Below the pieces are notes generated by a model. The model made no database searches. It was not told the DNA's origin and worked only from the letters and a program-made list of their open reading frames with translations. 64,000 bases of DNA from JAMWCX01 sp964352425 (GTDB taxonomy: Bacteria; Omnitrophota; Gorgyraeia; 2-01-FULL-45-10). This document shows, piece after piece, positions 49,363 through 58,334 of this stretch. Within the stretch, counting starts at the first letter, position 1. Every line of letters begins with the position of its first letter. The stretch is taken from NCBI GenBank assembly GCA_964352425.1, contig CAYGRZ010000001.1, positions 1-64,000 on the forward strand. The letters are read 5' to 3'. The translations under genes were made by a program, and so were the position numbers.

Positions 49363-50568
49363 ATGGCCACCGCCAGGAAGATCCTGATCATCACATCGGA
49401 CAGAAATCTGCGCGAAGTCCTGAAGTTCTGTTTTGACGGCTGGGGGTACGAGGTGGTCGTGCCTCTCGCGGCCGTCCGCGATATCGCGCCGATAAAAAAA
49501 ATAGCCCCTGACGTGATCGTCGTCGATGTCCATTCCGCGAAGCGCACCGACCTCGAGATCTGTCGCCTGCTGAAAGACGACTTCCTTACCGCGTATATCC
49601 CCGTCATCACGCTGATCAATAAGCGGCAGCTCCGCTCGCAGCTCCTGAGCATCAAGCAGGGTATCGATGATTATCTGATAAAACCTCCCGACCCACTCGA
49701 CCTGCGCGTTCGGATCGAGATGGCCCTGAAGAGGGCCCAGCACAGCCTCTTTTCGACGCCGCTCACCGGGTTGCCCGGTGGCAGGCTTATCGAGGACACG
49801 CTCGGCGGCAGGCTTGCCGGCGGCGGGCCTTTTTCGTTCGGGTATCTCGATCTCGACAATTTCAAGTATTTCAATGACACGTACGGCTACGTGAAAGGCG
49901 ACCGCGTCATCATGCAGACCGCCTATATGCTCTATACGACGATCTCGAAGGCCGGTAACCGCGGCGACTTCATCGGCCATATCGGCGGCGACGATTTCGC
50001 GTTCATCACGACGCCCGATAAACAGAACGCCATGTGCCAGTATTTCATTTCGCAGTTCAACCGGATCATGCCGTTCCACTATACGAGGGACGACCGGGCC
50101 AACGGCTATATCGTCGCGCGTGACCGGACCCACACAATCAAGAAGATACCGCTGATGAGCGTATCGATAGCGGTCGTCAACAGGACACAGCAGGTCGATT
50201 TCAAGAACATCATCGAGATTAACGAGAAGGTCGCCGAAGTGAAGCGTTATTTGAAAGGCTTTACCGGCTCAAAGTTCATGGCGGACAGGCGGTCCGGCGA
50301 TGTCGACGGCAGGCAGAGCGCGCAGATCTATAGGATCGAGACCGGCGCGAAAGATCTCTACAGGCCCCTCGGCCAGATCCTTCTCGAGCGCGACGATATA
50401 GATGCCCAGAAGCTTGATGAGGCGCTGACCGTCCACTGGAGGAGAGGGGTGAGGCTGGGTGAGATCCTGACCGAGCTCGGTTTCGTCCGCGAGGCCCGGG
50501 TAGCAGGGGCATTGAACGAGGCCAGGAAGGCCGCAGGCGCCGAGAGGGATGGCGCAGGTAAGGAATAG
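49363..50568 (+). CDS. Response regulator with GGDEF domain and C-terminal MshEN-like domain
   Basis: A 401-residue signalling protein. Residues 5-125 are a receiver domain (phospho-acceptor Asp in VIVVDVHSAK, lysine in YLIKPP). Residues about 130-315 are a GGDEF domain with LTGLPGG, FGYLDLDNFKYFND and the signature GGDDF. Residues about 335-385 (LGQILLERDDIDAQKLDEAL...LGEILTELGFV) resemble the MshEN/GspE N-terminal domain, known to bind c-di-GMP in some ATPases. GGDDF is an unusual signature, so cyclase activity is uncertain. A built-in effector or product sensor is inference. Confidence 0.85.
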   Translation: MATARKILIITSDRNLREVLKFCFDGWGYEVVVPLAAVRDIAPIKKIAPDVIVVDVHSAKRTDLEICRLLKDDFLTAYIPVITLINKRQLRSQLLSIKQGIDDYLIKPPDPLDLRVRIEMALKRAQHSLFSTPLTGLPGGRLIEDTLGGRLAGGGPFSFGYLDLDNFKYFNDTYGYVKGDRVIMQTAYMLYTTISKAGNRGDFIGHIGGDDFAFITTPDKQNAMCQYFISQFNRIMPFHYTRDDRANGYIVARDRTHTIKKIPLMSVSIAVVNRTQQVDFKNIIEINEKVAEVKRYLKGFTGSKFMADRRSGDVDGRQSAQIYRIETGAKDLYRPLGQILLERDDIDAQKLDEALTVHWRRGVRLGEILTELGFVREARVAGALNEARKAAGAERDGAGKE

Positions 50569-50570
50569 TG

Positions 50571-50825
50571 ATGTCGAATACGCAGAATGAAAAGGCCGCG
50601 GTGAAATGGTACCACTCGCCGGTCTTTATCCTGATCCTGTTCCTGGCGGTCGGGCCGTTCGCCATACCGCTGGTATGGGCAAGCCCCGCGCTCAAGCTGT
50701 GGCAGAAGATACTGATAACGGCGGCGATCCTCCTTCTTACGGTATGGCTGCTGAAGGCAGGCCTTGATATATATACGGTGCTGTTAAAAGAAGCCAGGGC
50801 TCTGCGGGAGACGATGGTGCAGTGA
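50571..50825 (+). CDS. Small two-helix membrane protein of unknown function
   Basis: Not recognised. The 84-residue protein has two membrane segments (about residues 17-37 and 45-66) and a short charged C-terminus. The start is ATG 50571 with AAGGA 6 nt upstream; the GTG directly before it is less likely. It lies 3 bp after the REC-GGDEF gene and 3 bp before the NYN gene, and is probably co-transcribed with both. Confidence 0.75.
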   Translation: MSNTQNEKAAVKWYHSPVFILILFLAVGPFAIPLVWASPALKLWQKILITAAILLLTVWLLKAGLDIYTVLLKEARALRETMVQ

Positions 50826-50828
50826 CGT

Positions 50829-51251
50829 ATGCCGATAATCATTGACGGATGGAATTTGATACGTAACCGCGCATCGTGCATCAACGATGATGAGAGCGAG
50901 TCGCTCGATGCGGCCCGGCATCTGATATCTTATCTGAGAGCGTTCCAGCAGACCCACAGCGACCCGATCGTCCTCGTCTTCGACTCGACCAAGGAATACC
51001 TGGACATGCAGTACACGAACAGCGCGAAGCTGAGGATAGTCCCGGCGAAGGATGCCGACGGATATATTAAACGCTATGTCGACAAGACTCCGGAGCGTCA
51101 GCGGCGTAACCTGCGTGTCGTATCGTCCGATAACGACGTTTACTTTTACGCGAAAAGCTCGTATGCGACGCCGCTTACGTCCGAGGAGTTCTGGAGGAAA
51201 TTGAAGGGTCAAGGGCCATCCCTCGGCTCCGCTCGGGACAGGAGGGTATAG
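50829..51251 (+). CDS. NYN-domain (YacP-like) putative ribonuclease
   Basis: A 140-residue PIN-like NYN protein. The N-terminal IIIDGWNLIRNR and central VLVFDS carry the acidic residues, and VVSSDNDVYFYAKS is the third conserved block. YacP/Rae1 relatives cleave RNA on the ribosome; that role here is inference. The last residues (KGQGPSLGSARDRRV) are read from repeat DNA: two AAGGGYC heptamers (51204-51217) then a CCCTCGGCTCCGCTCGGGAC element. The native C-terminus may therefore have been replaced. Confidence 0.8.
   Translation: MPIIIDGWNLIRNRASCINDDESESLDAARHLISYLRAFQQTHSDPIVLVFDSTKEYLDMQYTNSAKLRIVPAKDADGYIKRYVDKTPERQRRNLRVVSSDNDVYFYAKSSYATPLTSEEFWRKLKGQGPSLGSARDRRV
51204..51217 (+). repeat. 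Two AAGGGYC heptamers at the 3' end of the NYN gene
   Basis: AAGGGTC-AAGGGCC, followed directly by CCCTCGGCTCCGCTCGGGAC, a short element of the dispersed GAGCGGAG type. Together they supply the last codons of the NYN protein. Confidence 0.5.
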
Positions 51252-51275
51252 GGTCATGAAAACAGGGAAGGCGAT

Positions 51276-51662
51276 ATGTATAAAGTAGAGATAGCGAGTA
51301 AGAGTGGTTACAGGTTCAGCGTGAAATCAGATGGTGCGTCGTTCGATGTCGACGCCAAGGGTAAAGACGGGATAACGCCGCCAGACGTTCTTCTTGCCAG
51401 CCTCGGCTCCTGCGTCGGCGTCTACATCAGAAAATATGCCGACGGGGCGAAGATCGGCCTCGACGCGTTCGACGTGACGGTCGCCGGAGACCTCGGCAGC
51501 GAAGCGCCGTACCGGTTCAGGCAGATAAAGGTGTCGGTCGATCTGAAGGGATCCTCACTTGACGACCGCAGAAAGAAGGCCCTGCTGGAATTCGTGAAGA
51601 ATTGCCCGATCCACAACACCCTGAAGGGCAGCCCTGACATCGAGATGACGCTTAAGCCTTGA
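51276..51662 (+). CDS. OsmC/Ohr family protein
   Basis: A 128-residue member of the OsmC family, which reduces organic or fatty-acid hydroperoxides through paired cysteines. The first redox Cys is in LLASLGSCVGVYIRKYA and the second in VKNCPIHNTLKG. The overall form (no OsmC N-terminal extension) matches the YhfA-like branch. The rpsU promoter overlaps its stop codon. Confidence 0.88.
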   Translation: MYKVEIASKSGYRFSVKSDGASFDVDAKGKDGITPPDVLLASLGSCVGVYIRKYADGAKIGLDAFDVTVAGDLGSEAPYRFRQIKVSVDLKGSSLDDRRKKALLEFVKNCPIHNTLKGSPDIEMTLKP

Positions 51663-51687
51663 CAAAGGCATAACCGGTTGTTACAAT
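51659..51687 (+). promoter_or_regulatory. rpsU promoter
   Basis: Perfect TTGACA (51659-51664), 17-bp spacer, TACAAT (51682-51687). An additional TATAAT at 51697-51702 lacks a spaced -35. The leader of about 37 nt ends in a ribosome site (ATAAGG) before ATG 51731. Confidence 0.8.
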
Positions 51688-51730
51688 AGGCGCCGTTATA
51701 ATGATGGTATAGAAAGGGTGTGAGATAAGG

Positions 51731-51892
51731 ATGCCTAAGATCACCGTTGGCGAGAACGAACCGTTAGAAAAGGCGCTCAGGCGTTTCAAGAAGAAGATGG
51801 AGATTGAAGGTACATTAAAGACGCTGAAGGCGCGCAAGCACTACGAGAAACCCAGCGAGAAAAAGCGTCGCAAGAGAAAAATGGCGTGGTAG
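51731..51892 (+). CDS. rpsU: 30S ribosomal protein S21
   Basis: A 53-residue small-subunit protein involved in initiation. It reads MPKITVGENEPLEKALRRFK and ends with the basic tail KKRRKRKMAW. The YEKPSEKKRR-type C-terminus is characteristic of bacterial S21. It has its own strong promoter. Its last seven bases overlap the GTG proposed as start of the M16 peptidase. Confidence 0.95.
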   Translation: MPKITVGENEPLEKALRRFKKKMEIEGTLKTLKARKHYEKPSEKKRRKRKMAW

Positions 51893-54519
51893 TTATCAAT
51901 AGGCAGTGGGTGCGTATTTTCGTTATCGCCGGTGTTGCGGCGCTTATCGCAGCTGTGGGCGCATTCGACGCGCGTTGCCTTTCCGGAGACACGATAGAGA
52001 TCCCCAAAGAGGCCGTTACCAGGAAAGTCCTGGATAACGGCCTCACTGTTCTGGCCAGCCACACCACCCCCGAAAACCTTGTCGCGGTAGACGTGAAGAT
52101 CAGGGCGGGCGCCAGCTCGGAGGACGAGTACCTCGGCTCCGGCATCTCGCATCTTGTTGAGCATATGGTTTTCAAGGGGACCGGAAAGCGCGGGCCCGGC
52201 GATATCGAAAAAGCGGTCAAATCGTTTGGCGGCGTCATGAACGGTTCGGTGTCGCAGGACATAACCGACTACCACATCATTCTGCCGTCGAGATACCTGC
52301 CCGAGGCTCTTGCGATAGTGAGTGACATGCTGCTGGGCGCGAAGTTCGATGCGGGAGAGCTCGCGCGGGAAAAGGAAGTCATCCTTCAGGAGATCCGGCT
52401 GAACAGGGATGAACCGCAGTCGATGCTGATGAGGCTCTTAAACGAGACGGCGTATATTAAACACGCGTACAAATATCCGGGCATAGGCTACGAAGAGCCG
52501 CTTAAGGCGCTGACCCGCGATGACGCGCTCAGATACTACAACAGGGTGTACGTGCCGAACAGGATCGTCGTGACGGTTGTCGGCGGCGTCGACGAAACGA
52601 TAGCGATCGCGGCGGTGCGGGACGCGTTCAAGGTCTTCAGGGCGCCGGACTACGGCGTGCGGGGCTTAAGCCCCGCGGAACCGGCGCAGATAAGCCCGCG
52701 GCGGGCCGACGATGAAACCCCGACGAGCCTGGCGTATCTGGCGATGGGCTTCCATTCGACAAGCCTCCTCAACGATGACCTCTACGCTATGGATGTGCTG
52801 TCGATGATTCTCGGCCGCGGAGACAATTCGCGGCTTACCGCAGGCCTGCAGAAAAAATGGAAGCTGGTCTATTCGATATCCGGCTGGAACTACACGCCGA
52901 TGGAGCCGGGCCTCTTCGTAATATCGGCTATACTCGACAAAGCCAACCTCGGCGCCGTCGAGAAGGCCGTGATGGAAGAGATCGAAAAGGTCAGGACGGG
53001 CGCGATCGATGAGGCCGAGCTTGAGGGCGCCAGGCGGATGGTACTGGCCGATTACATCGCTCAGTTCCAGACGCTCGACGGCAAGGCCAACGACATCGCC
53101 TCAAGCTACATCCTGACCGGCAATTACGATTTTTCCAGCAGGTATATCCTCGGCGTGCAGGCCGTTACCAGGGTTGATATTAAACGGGTCGCCGATAAGT
53201 ATCTGCGCCCGGACAATCTCACCGTTGCACGCATCGTGCCTCCGGGATATGAGGAGGCCGAACCCCGGACGGCGGCTGTCGAGCCGAAAGATGAGATCCG
53301 GAAAGCCGAGCTGCCGAACGGCCTCAAGATACTCGTGCGCGAGAACCGCAGAACGCCTTCCATTTCGATAACCGTGGCGATGCGGGGAGGCCTTATGGCC
53401 GAAACGGCGAAGACCAACGGCATCTCGAGCCTTACCGCGGACATGCTTCTGAAGGGCACGAGGACGAGAGCGGAGGACCAGATCAAGGGGCTTGTCCAGC
53501 AGCTCGGAGGGGACATGACGACCTTCAGCGGTTTTAACGGTTTTGGCATCACCATGGACCTGCTTAAAATAGACCTCAATACGGGCCTCGACATACTGAA
53601 AGACGTCCTGGCGAACAGCCAGTTCCCGCAAGGCGAGATCGATAAGGACAAGACGCTCGCGCTGGCCTCGATACGGGAAGAGGACGACGATATATTCCAG
53701 GTCGGAATGAACCGGCTGCGCAGGAACCTTTTCGAGGGCACGCCGTACGCCTTCAGGTATCTGGGCGAGCCGGAGACCCTGGAATCGCTGGCAAGAGATG
53801 ACATCGTTTCGTACTGCAGGAACTACAGCGTCCCGAACAACATGGTCATAGCCGTATCCGGCGACGTCGACGCGGCGTCCGTGATCGGTCAGCTTAAGGT
53901 TAAGTTCTCCGATCTCAGGGCGCGGGAGGTCCCGTCAATTACTTCCGCGCCCGTAAGGCTCGAAAAGACGAAGCGCGATCAGCTGGTCATGGATAAAGAG
54001 GAGAGCCTCATCCTGATCGGATATGTGACGACGACGGTCAGCGACCCGGACCGCTACACGCTCGATGTGCTGAACTCGATACTGTCCGGCGCCTCCGGCC
54101 GCCTGTTCAGCGAACTTCGCAACAAGATGGCGCTGGCCTATGCGCTCGGGTGCGTCCAGAAGCTGGGCTTGAGCACGGGGTTCTTCGCGGTGTATGTGGC
54201 AACGACGAAGGACAAGATAGACATCACCATGAAGGCGCTCGCCGAAGAGATGCGCAAGATTCGGCAGCTCGCAGTCACCGAAGAAGAGCTCGCGTATGCG
54301 AAACGGGAGCTCGTCTCGGCCCGGCGCATAGCGGCGCAGACAAACAGCTTTTACTCTATGAACGCCGCGCTGGACGAGCTGTACGGGTTGGGCGCCGACA
54401 ATGTCTACAAATACGAAAGCGAGATAGAGAAGGTGACCAGCCGGGACGTGAAGCGCGTAGCGGAAAAGTACCTGAATCCGAAAACCAGCGCGGAAGTCAT
54501 CATCTCATCAAAAGAGTAG
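51886..54519 (+). CDS. M16 family zinc peptidase, two-repeat form
   Basis: An 877-residue exported pitrilysin/processing-peptidase homologue. A signal peptide or anchor spans about residues 8-26. The first M16 half carries the inverted zinc motif HLVEH (ISHLVEHMVFKGT) and the downstream Glu in EKEVILQEIRLNRDEP. The second half (about residues 470-875) keeps the fold without the zinc motif. Single-chain two-half M16 proteins act in envelope protein or peptide degradation. The start GTG 51886 overlaps the rpsU stop; GTG 51910 is an alternative. Confidence 0.92.
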   Translation: MVVINRQWVRIFVIAGVAALIAAVGAFDARCLSGDTIEIPKEAVTRKVLDNGLTVLASHTTPENLVAVDVKIRAGASSEDEYLGSGISHLVEHMVFKGTGKRGPGDIEKAVKSFGGVMNGSVSQDITDYHIILPSRYLPEALAIVSDMLLGAKFDAGELAREKEVILQEIRLNRDEPQSMLMRLLNETAYIKHAYKYPGIGYEEPLKALTRDDALRYYNRVYVPNRIVVTVVGGVDETIAIAAVRDAFKVFRAPDYGVRGLSPAEPAQISPRRADDETPTSLAYLAMGFHSTSLLNDDLYAMDVLSMILGRGDNSRLTAGLQKKWKLVYSISGWNYTPMEPGLFVISAILDKANLGAVEKAVMEEIEKVRTGAIDEAELEGARRMVLADYIAQFQTLDGKANDIASSYILTGNYDFSSRYILGVQAVTRVDIKRVADKYLRPDNLTVARIVPPGYEEAEPRTAAVEPKDEIRKAELPNGLKILVRENRRTPSISITVAMRGGLMAETAKTNGISSLTADMLLKGTRTRAEDQIKGLVQQLGGDMTTFSGFNGFGITMDLLKIDLNTGLDILKDVLANSQFPQGEIDKDKTLALASIREEDDDIFQVGMNRLRRNLFEGTPYAFRYLGEPETLESLARDDIVSYCRNYSVPNNMVIAVSGDVDAASVIGQLKVKFSDLRAREVPSITSAPVRLEKTKRDQLVMDKEESLILIGYVTTTVSDPDRYTLDVLNSILSGASGRLFSELRNKMALAYALGCVQKLGLSTGFFAVYVATTKDKIDITMKALAEEMRKIRQLAVTEEELAYAKRELVSARRIAAQTNSFYSMNAALDELYGLGADNVYKYESEIEKVTSRDVKRVAEKYLNPKTSAEVIISSKE

Positions 54520-54520
54520 C

Positions 54521-55429
54521 ATGCTAAGCCTTTCCACATCATGGAATTCGTCCAGGCACATAAACGGCTTCTCCATGATCGACGAGATCAGGGCGCTGGG
54601 GTTTGAAACGGTCGAGCTGAACTTCGCCCTCACGGAGGCGATCGTGCGCGACGTCCTCTCCCTGAAAGAGTCAGGCGCCATAAAGGTCTCGAGCCTCCAT
54701 AACATGTGCCCGCTTCCGGACGATATAGAGCCCTCCCGGGCGACACCCGATTATTACTCGCTGTCCTCTTCCGATGAGAAAGAGCGGCTGCGTGCGGTTG
54801 CTGTCGCGATGAAGACGATTGAGTGCGCGAAAAAGCTCGGCGCCCCCGCAGTCGTCCTCCATGCGGGCAGGGTGGAGATGAGGGACCGCACGCGGGAGCT
54901 CGCGGCGGCCGTTGACGACGCGGCGGCGCTCGCCAGGATACGGAGCGAGGCATCCGCGGAGAGGAACGCGAAAAGGGGCATCTATCTCGACAACGTGATG
55001 AAGAGTCTCGACGAGCTCGTTCCTCACGCCAAATGCGCGGGCGTCGCACTCGGCGTCGAGAACCGTTATTATTACCGCGAGATACCCGTGATCGATGAGT
55101 TCGAGGCGATGTTCAGGCGCTTCGGTCCCGGCGAACTGTACTATTGGCATGACGTAGGCCACGCAGAGGTTTTCGACAGGCTCGGCCTCTGCCGCCACAA
55201 AGACCTTCTGGATAAGTTTTCCGGCCGCTTGATAGGCATGCACCTGCATGATATAATAGGCCCTGTCGGCGACCACAAGGCGCCGGGTCAGGGCACGTTC
55301 GACTTCCATATGGTGAAACCATATATCAGGCCGGATACGATCATGGTCATGGAAGCCCACCAGCCGGCGACCGCTGACGATATCCGGAAGGGCGCGGCGT
55401 ATCTGGCGGAAATATTCGGGAGGGTCTGA
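54521..55429 (+). CDS. Sugar phosphate isomerase/epimerase-like TIM barrel
   Basis: A 302-residue AP-endonuclease-2/xylose-isomerase-like barrel. Metal-site segments are VVLHAGRVEM, GVENRYYYREIP, YWHDVGHAEVFDRLG and IGMHLHDIIGPVGDHKAPG. Such proteins isomerise sugars, inositols or hydroxypyruvate, and the specific substrate cannot be told. It starts 1 bp after the M16 stop without a strong ribosome site and precedes the MEMO gene by 2 bp. Confidence 0.85.
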   Translation: MLSLSTSWNSSRHINGFSMIDEIRALGFETVELNFALTEAIVRDVLSLKESGAIKVSSLHNMCPLPDDIEPSRATPDYYSLSSSDEKERLRAVAVAMKTIECAKKLGAPAVVLHAGRVEMRDRTRELAAAVDDAAALARIRSEASAERNAKRGIYLDNVMKSLDELVPHAKCAGVALGVENRYYYREIPVIDEFEAMFRRFGPGELYYWHDVGHAEVFDRLGLCRHKDLLDKFSGRLIGMHLHDIIGPVGDHKAPGQGTFDFHMVKPYIRPDTIMVMEAHQPATADDIRKGAAYLAEIFGRV

Positions 55430-55431
55430 CA

Positions 55432-56241
55432 ATGGTGAGGGATCCGGTTCGCGCAGGTCAATTCTACCAGGGCACAAAAAATTCATTGCTCCGCGAAGTT
55501 GAATCGCTGATCGACCGGACGGCGAAGAAAGAAGACGCGAAGGCCGTCGTCTCGCCTCATGCCGGATACATGTATTCGGGGCCTGTCGCGGGCAGTGTCC
55601 TTTCATCGATCAAGCCGAAGAAGACGTACGTGATCATCGGGCCTAACCACACGGGCCTGGGGGCCGAGTTCGGTATCGACACACATGCCTCCTGGAAGAC
55701 GCCGCTCGGCGAGGTCAATGTCAACAGGGACCTCGCCGAACGGATCAGAGCCAGCGCCCCTGCGATCAAAGACGACAGCCTGTGTCATGCGGGCGAGCAT
55801 TCGGTAGAGGTGCAGATACCGTTCCTGCAGGTCCTTCAGAAAGATTTCACGATCGTGCCGATCGTCATATCATGCGCGAACCTCGAAGTTTACCGGCAGA
55901 TCGGCAGCGCCATCGCCAGGTCGATAAAGGACTTGGCCCTCGAGGCCGACGTTACCATCATCGCATCGAGCGACATGACTCATTATGAGTCGCAGGAAAG
56001 CGCGAGGCGGAAAGATATGATCGCGATAGATGCGGTGCTGAAGCTCGATGAGAAGAAGCTCGTCGAGGCCGTATCCGAATTCGACATATCGATGTGCGGC
56101 TTCGCGCCGACCGCAATAATGCTGGTCGCGGCCAAAGAGCTCGGCGCTACTAAGGCGCGTCTTGTCAAATACCAGACGAGCGGCGACGCTTCAGGTGATT
56201 ACTCCGCGGTCGTCGGATACGCTGGTCTAATCATAACGTAA
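55432..56241 (+). CDS. amrB: MEMO/AmmeMemoRadiSam system protein B
   Basis: A 269-residue MEMO-family protein. Family features are the start RDPVRAGQFYQGTKNSL, SPHAGYMYSGPVAGSVL (His), IIGPNHTGLG (His), HAGEHSVEVQIPFLQ and SSDMTHYES. MEMO homologues resemble non-haem iron dioxygenases and are often encoded with AmmeMemoRadiSam radical SAM (AmrS) and AMMECR1 (AmrA) partners. Neither partner is adjacent here. Confidence 0.92.
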   Translation: MVRDPVRAGQFYQGTKNSLLREVESLIDRTAKKEDAKAVVSPHAGYMYSGPVAGSVLSSIKPKKTYVIIGPNHTGLGAEFGIDTHASWKTPLGEVNVNRDLAERIRASAPAIKDDSLCHAGEHSVEVQIPFLQVLQKDFTIVPIVISCANLEVYRQIGSAIARSIKDLALEADVTIIASSDMTHYESQESARRKDMIAIDAVLKLDEKKLVEAVSEFDISMCGFAPTAIMLVAAKELGATKARLVKYQTSGDASGDYSAVVGYAGLIIT

Positions 56242-56253
56242 GGCAGCGTTTTT

Positions 56254-57045
56254 ATGGGATTCTTCGGAAAAAGAAAAAAAAATACGGTAGCGCTCGCTCT
56301 TGGCGGAGGTTCGGCGCGGGGGATGGCGCATATCGGCGTACTCAAGGTTTTTGAGCGCGAGAAGATCCCGATAGATATGATAGTGGGCACGAGCATGGGC
56401 GCGCTCATCGGCGCGGGATACTCCATCGGCGTTCCGCTGAAACATATGGAGGACCGCTCATTAACTTTTACGACCAGAAAACTGCTGGACCCGACAATGC
56501 CTAAGATGGGCATGCTGGCCGGAGAAAAGCTCGAGATCATCATAAAGGATCTCCTGGATTCAAAGACATTCGACGACTGCAAGATACCGCTGGCCGTTGT
56601 CACTATCGATATAGAGACCGGCGAAGAAGTGGTGCACCAGCAGGGGGAGCTCGTCAAAATAGTGCGCGCCAGCTGTTCATGGCCCGGCGTATTCAACCCT
56701 GTGAGCATAGGCGGCAGGCTTCTGGTGGACGGAGGCATAAAGCACAGCGTTCCAGCGAAGATCGCCAGGGACCTCGGCGCCGATTACATAATAGCCGTGG
56801 ACGTCGGATTCTGCGTCAGGACCGGGAAAATAGACAATATCATCCAGATGATAGTCCAGTCTTTCCAGATAACCGGCGAAGAGCTCAACCGTTATCAGTC
56901 GCTGGAAGCCGACGCTATAATCAAGGTGGACCTTCCCGATATCGATCAGGCCGCTTTCAGCCGCGCACGCGAAATGATAGTAAAGGGAGTCGAGGCTGCG
57001 GAGGCCGCTATTGTGCGGATAAAAAAGGATCTGGGGCTGCGCTAA
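56254..57045 (+). CDS. Patatin-like phospholipase
   Basis: A 263-residue lipid acyl hydrolase of the RssA/YchK type. The oxyanion loop is GGGSARGMAHIGVL, the nucleophile elbow is GTSMG (Ser about residue 49) and the catalytic Asp is in VDGGIKHSVP. The Ser-Asp dyad is intact. The N-terminus is short and without a signal peptide, so it probably acts on the inner face of the membrane. The stop overlaps the DUF1844 start by one base. Confidence 0.92.
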   Translation: MGFFGKRKKNTVALALGGGSARGMAHIGVLKVFEREKIPIDMIVGTSMGALIGAGYSIGVPLKHMEDRSLTFTTRKLLDPTMPKMGMLAGEKLEIIIKDLLDSKTFDDCKIPLAVVTIDIETGEEVVHQQGELVKIVRASCSWPGVFNPVSIGGRLLVDGGIKHSVPAKIARDLGADYIIAVDVGFCVRTGKIDNIIQMIVQSFQITGEELNRYQSLEADAIIKVDLPDIDQAAFSRAREMIVKGVEAAEAAIVRIKKDLGLR

Positions 57046-57347
57046 TGGATAACGATAAAAAGGACATGCCCGAAGGGCCGGGGACGATGCCTGAAGCAAG
57101 TTTCGGGTTTTTTATATCCGGACTTATGATGGAGGCTCTTATAGCGATGGGTGAGCTTGAGAACCCGGTCACAAAAAAGAAAGAATTCGACCTGAAGCAC
57201 GCCACGTTCGTCATCGACACGCTCGCGATGCTGAAAGATAAGACCAGGAACAACCTTAGCGGCGAAGAGGATGGCGCGCTCGAGGCCGTGCTCTACGACC
57301 TCAGGATGCGGTTCGTCGCGAAGGCCGACAAAGGAAAGGCTCCGTAG
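57045..57347 (+). CDS. DUF1844 protein
   Basis: A 100-residue protein of the DUF1844 family, of unknown function. The conserved core is FISGLMMEALIAMGELENP, then DLKHATFVIDTLAMLKDKTRNNL and a C-terminal LYDLRMRFV. The start ATG 57045 overlaps the patatin stop (TAATG), so translation is coupled. rmuC follows without a gap. Confidence 0.92.
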   Translation: MDNDKKDMPEGPGTMPEASFGFFISGLMMEALIAMGELENPVTKKKEFDLKHATFVIDTLAMLKDKTRNNLSGEEDGALEAVLYDLRMRFVAKADKGKAP

Positions 57348-58289
57348 ATGCTGATGAGCATCGTACTGTCCGTCCTTGCCGTAGCCCTGGCCTGCCTTGG
57401 ATGTGCGGTCTTTTACCTGATGATCCGCATGAAAGATATCCAGTCGGCGCTTCAGTCGCTCGATCAGAAGCTGCCGCTCTACGACCAGATCAGGAAGCAG
57501 GCATCCGAATCGATCGAGAACCTGAACGTGCGCATCGGCAGCCTGAACCAGAAGGCCGATCAGATCTCGCACGTGATGACCGAGGTGACGAGCCTTCGCA
57601 ACCTGTTCACGATGCCCAAGGGCGCCGGCGGCGCGGGCGAGAGGCTACTCGAAAAGGCGCTCCACGACGTGCTGCCCGACGGCTCGTACCAGACACAGGT
57701 CCGCCTGAGTTCCGGGACGGTGGACTTCGTGATCAAGTTCAAGGATTGCATCGTTCCGATAGACTCGAAGCTGTCGCTCGAAGACTTCAATAAAATGCTC
57801 TCGGTTACCGACGAGGCCGCACAACGCTCCCACTGGCGCGCGTTCACAAGCGCTGTAAAGAAGAGGATAGACGAGACCTCAAAGTATATACTGCCGAATG
57901 AGAAGACGACCGATTTCGCGCTTATGTACATCGCCTCGGAGAGCGTCTATTATGAGGCTTTCATCAAGGACAAGCAGTTCGGCGAAGACAATACCCTGAT
58001 CGATTATGCGATCAGGAAACGCGTCTATCCGACCTCGCCCCAGACGGTCTATCCCTATCTGATGACGATATTGCAGGGGATGAAGGCGCTGAAGATAGAG
58101 GAGAATGCCAGGGATATCCTCGGCAAGGTCACGGGATTGCGGAATGATTATGAGCGGTTCAAATCAATCTACACCATCATCATCGGACACATAGACAACG
58201 CCTATTCCAAACACAATAACGAGGCCCTGGCCGCAATGACGAAGCTTGAGGGGCACATAGCGGGCCTCGAACACCGCAACCTCGCGTAA
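57348..58289 (+). CDS. rmuC: DNA recombination protein RmuC
   Basis: RmuC limits inversions and other rearrangements at inverted repeats and has a PD-(D/E)xK-type nuclease fold. The 313-residue protein has an N-terminal membrane segment (about residues 4-26), a coiled coil, and the core with GERLLEKALHDVLP, VDFVIKFKDCIVPIDSKLSLEDF and FALMYIASESVYYEAF. It is shorter in the coiled-coil part than the E. coli protein. Confidence 0.93.
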   Translation: MLMSIVLSVLAVALACLGCAVFYLMIRMKDIQSALQSLDQKLPLYDQIRKQASESIENLNVRIGSLNQKADQISHVMTEVTSLRNLFTMPKGAGGAGERLLEKALHDVLPDGSYQTQVRLSSGTVDFVIKFKDCIVPIDSKLSLEDFNKMLSVTDEAAQRSHWRAFTSAVKKRIDETSKYILPNEKTTDFALMYIASESVYYEAFIKDKQFGEDNTLIDYAIRKRVYPTSPQTVYPYLMTILQGMKALKIEENARDILGKVTGLRNDYERFKSIYTIIIGHIDNAYSKHNNEALAAMTKLEGHIAGLEHRNLA

Positions 58290-58334
58290 AATCTGCTTTA
58301 CTTACAGCCTCTCTTATGATAAGTTAATAACCCG

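Noticed and set aside
54671..55606. 311-codon minus-strand frame opposite the TIM-barrel and MEMO genes
   Set aside because: It crosses the boundary of two real genes on the opposite strand and has no recognisable features.
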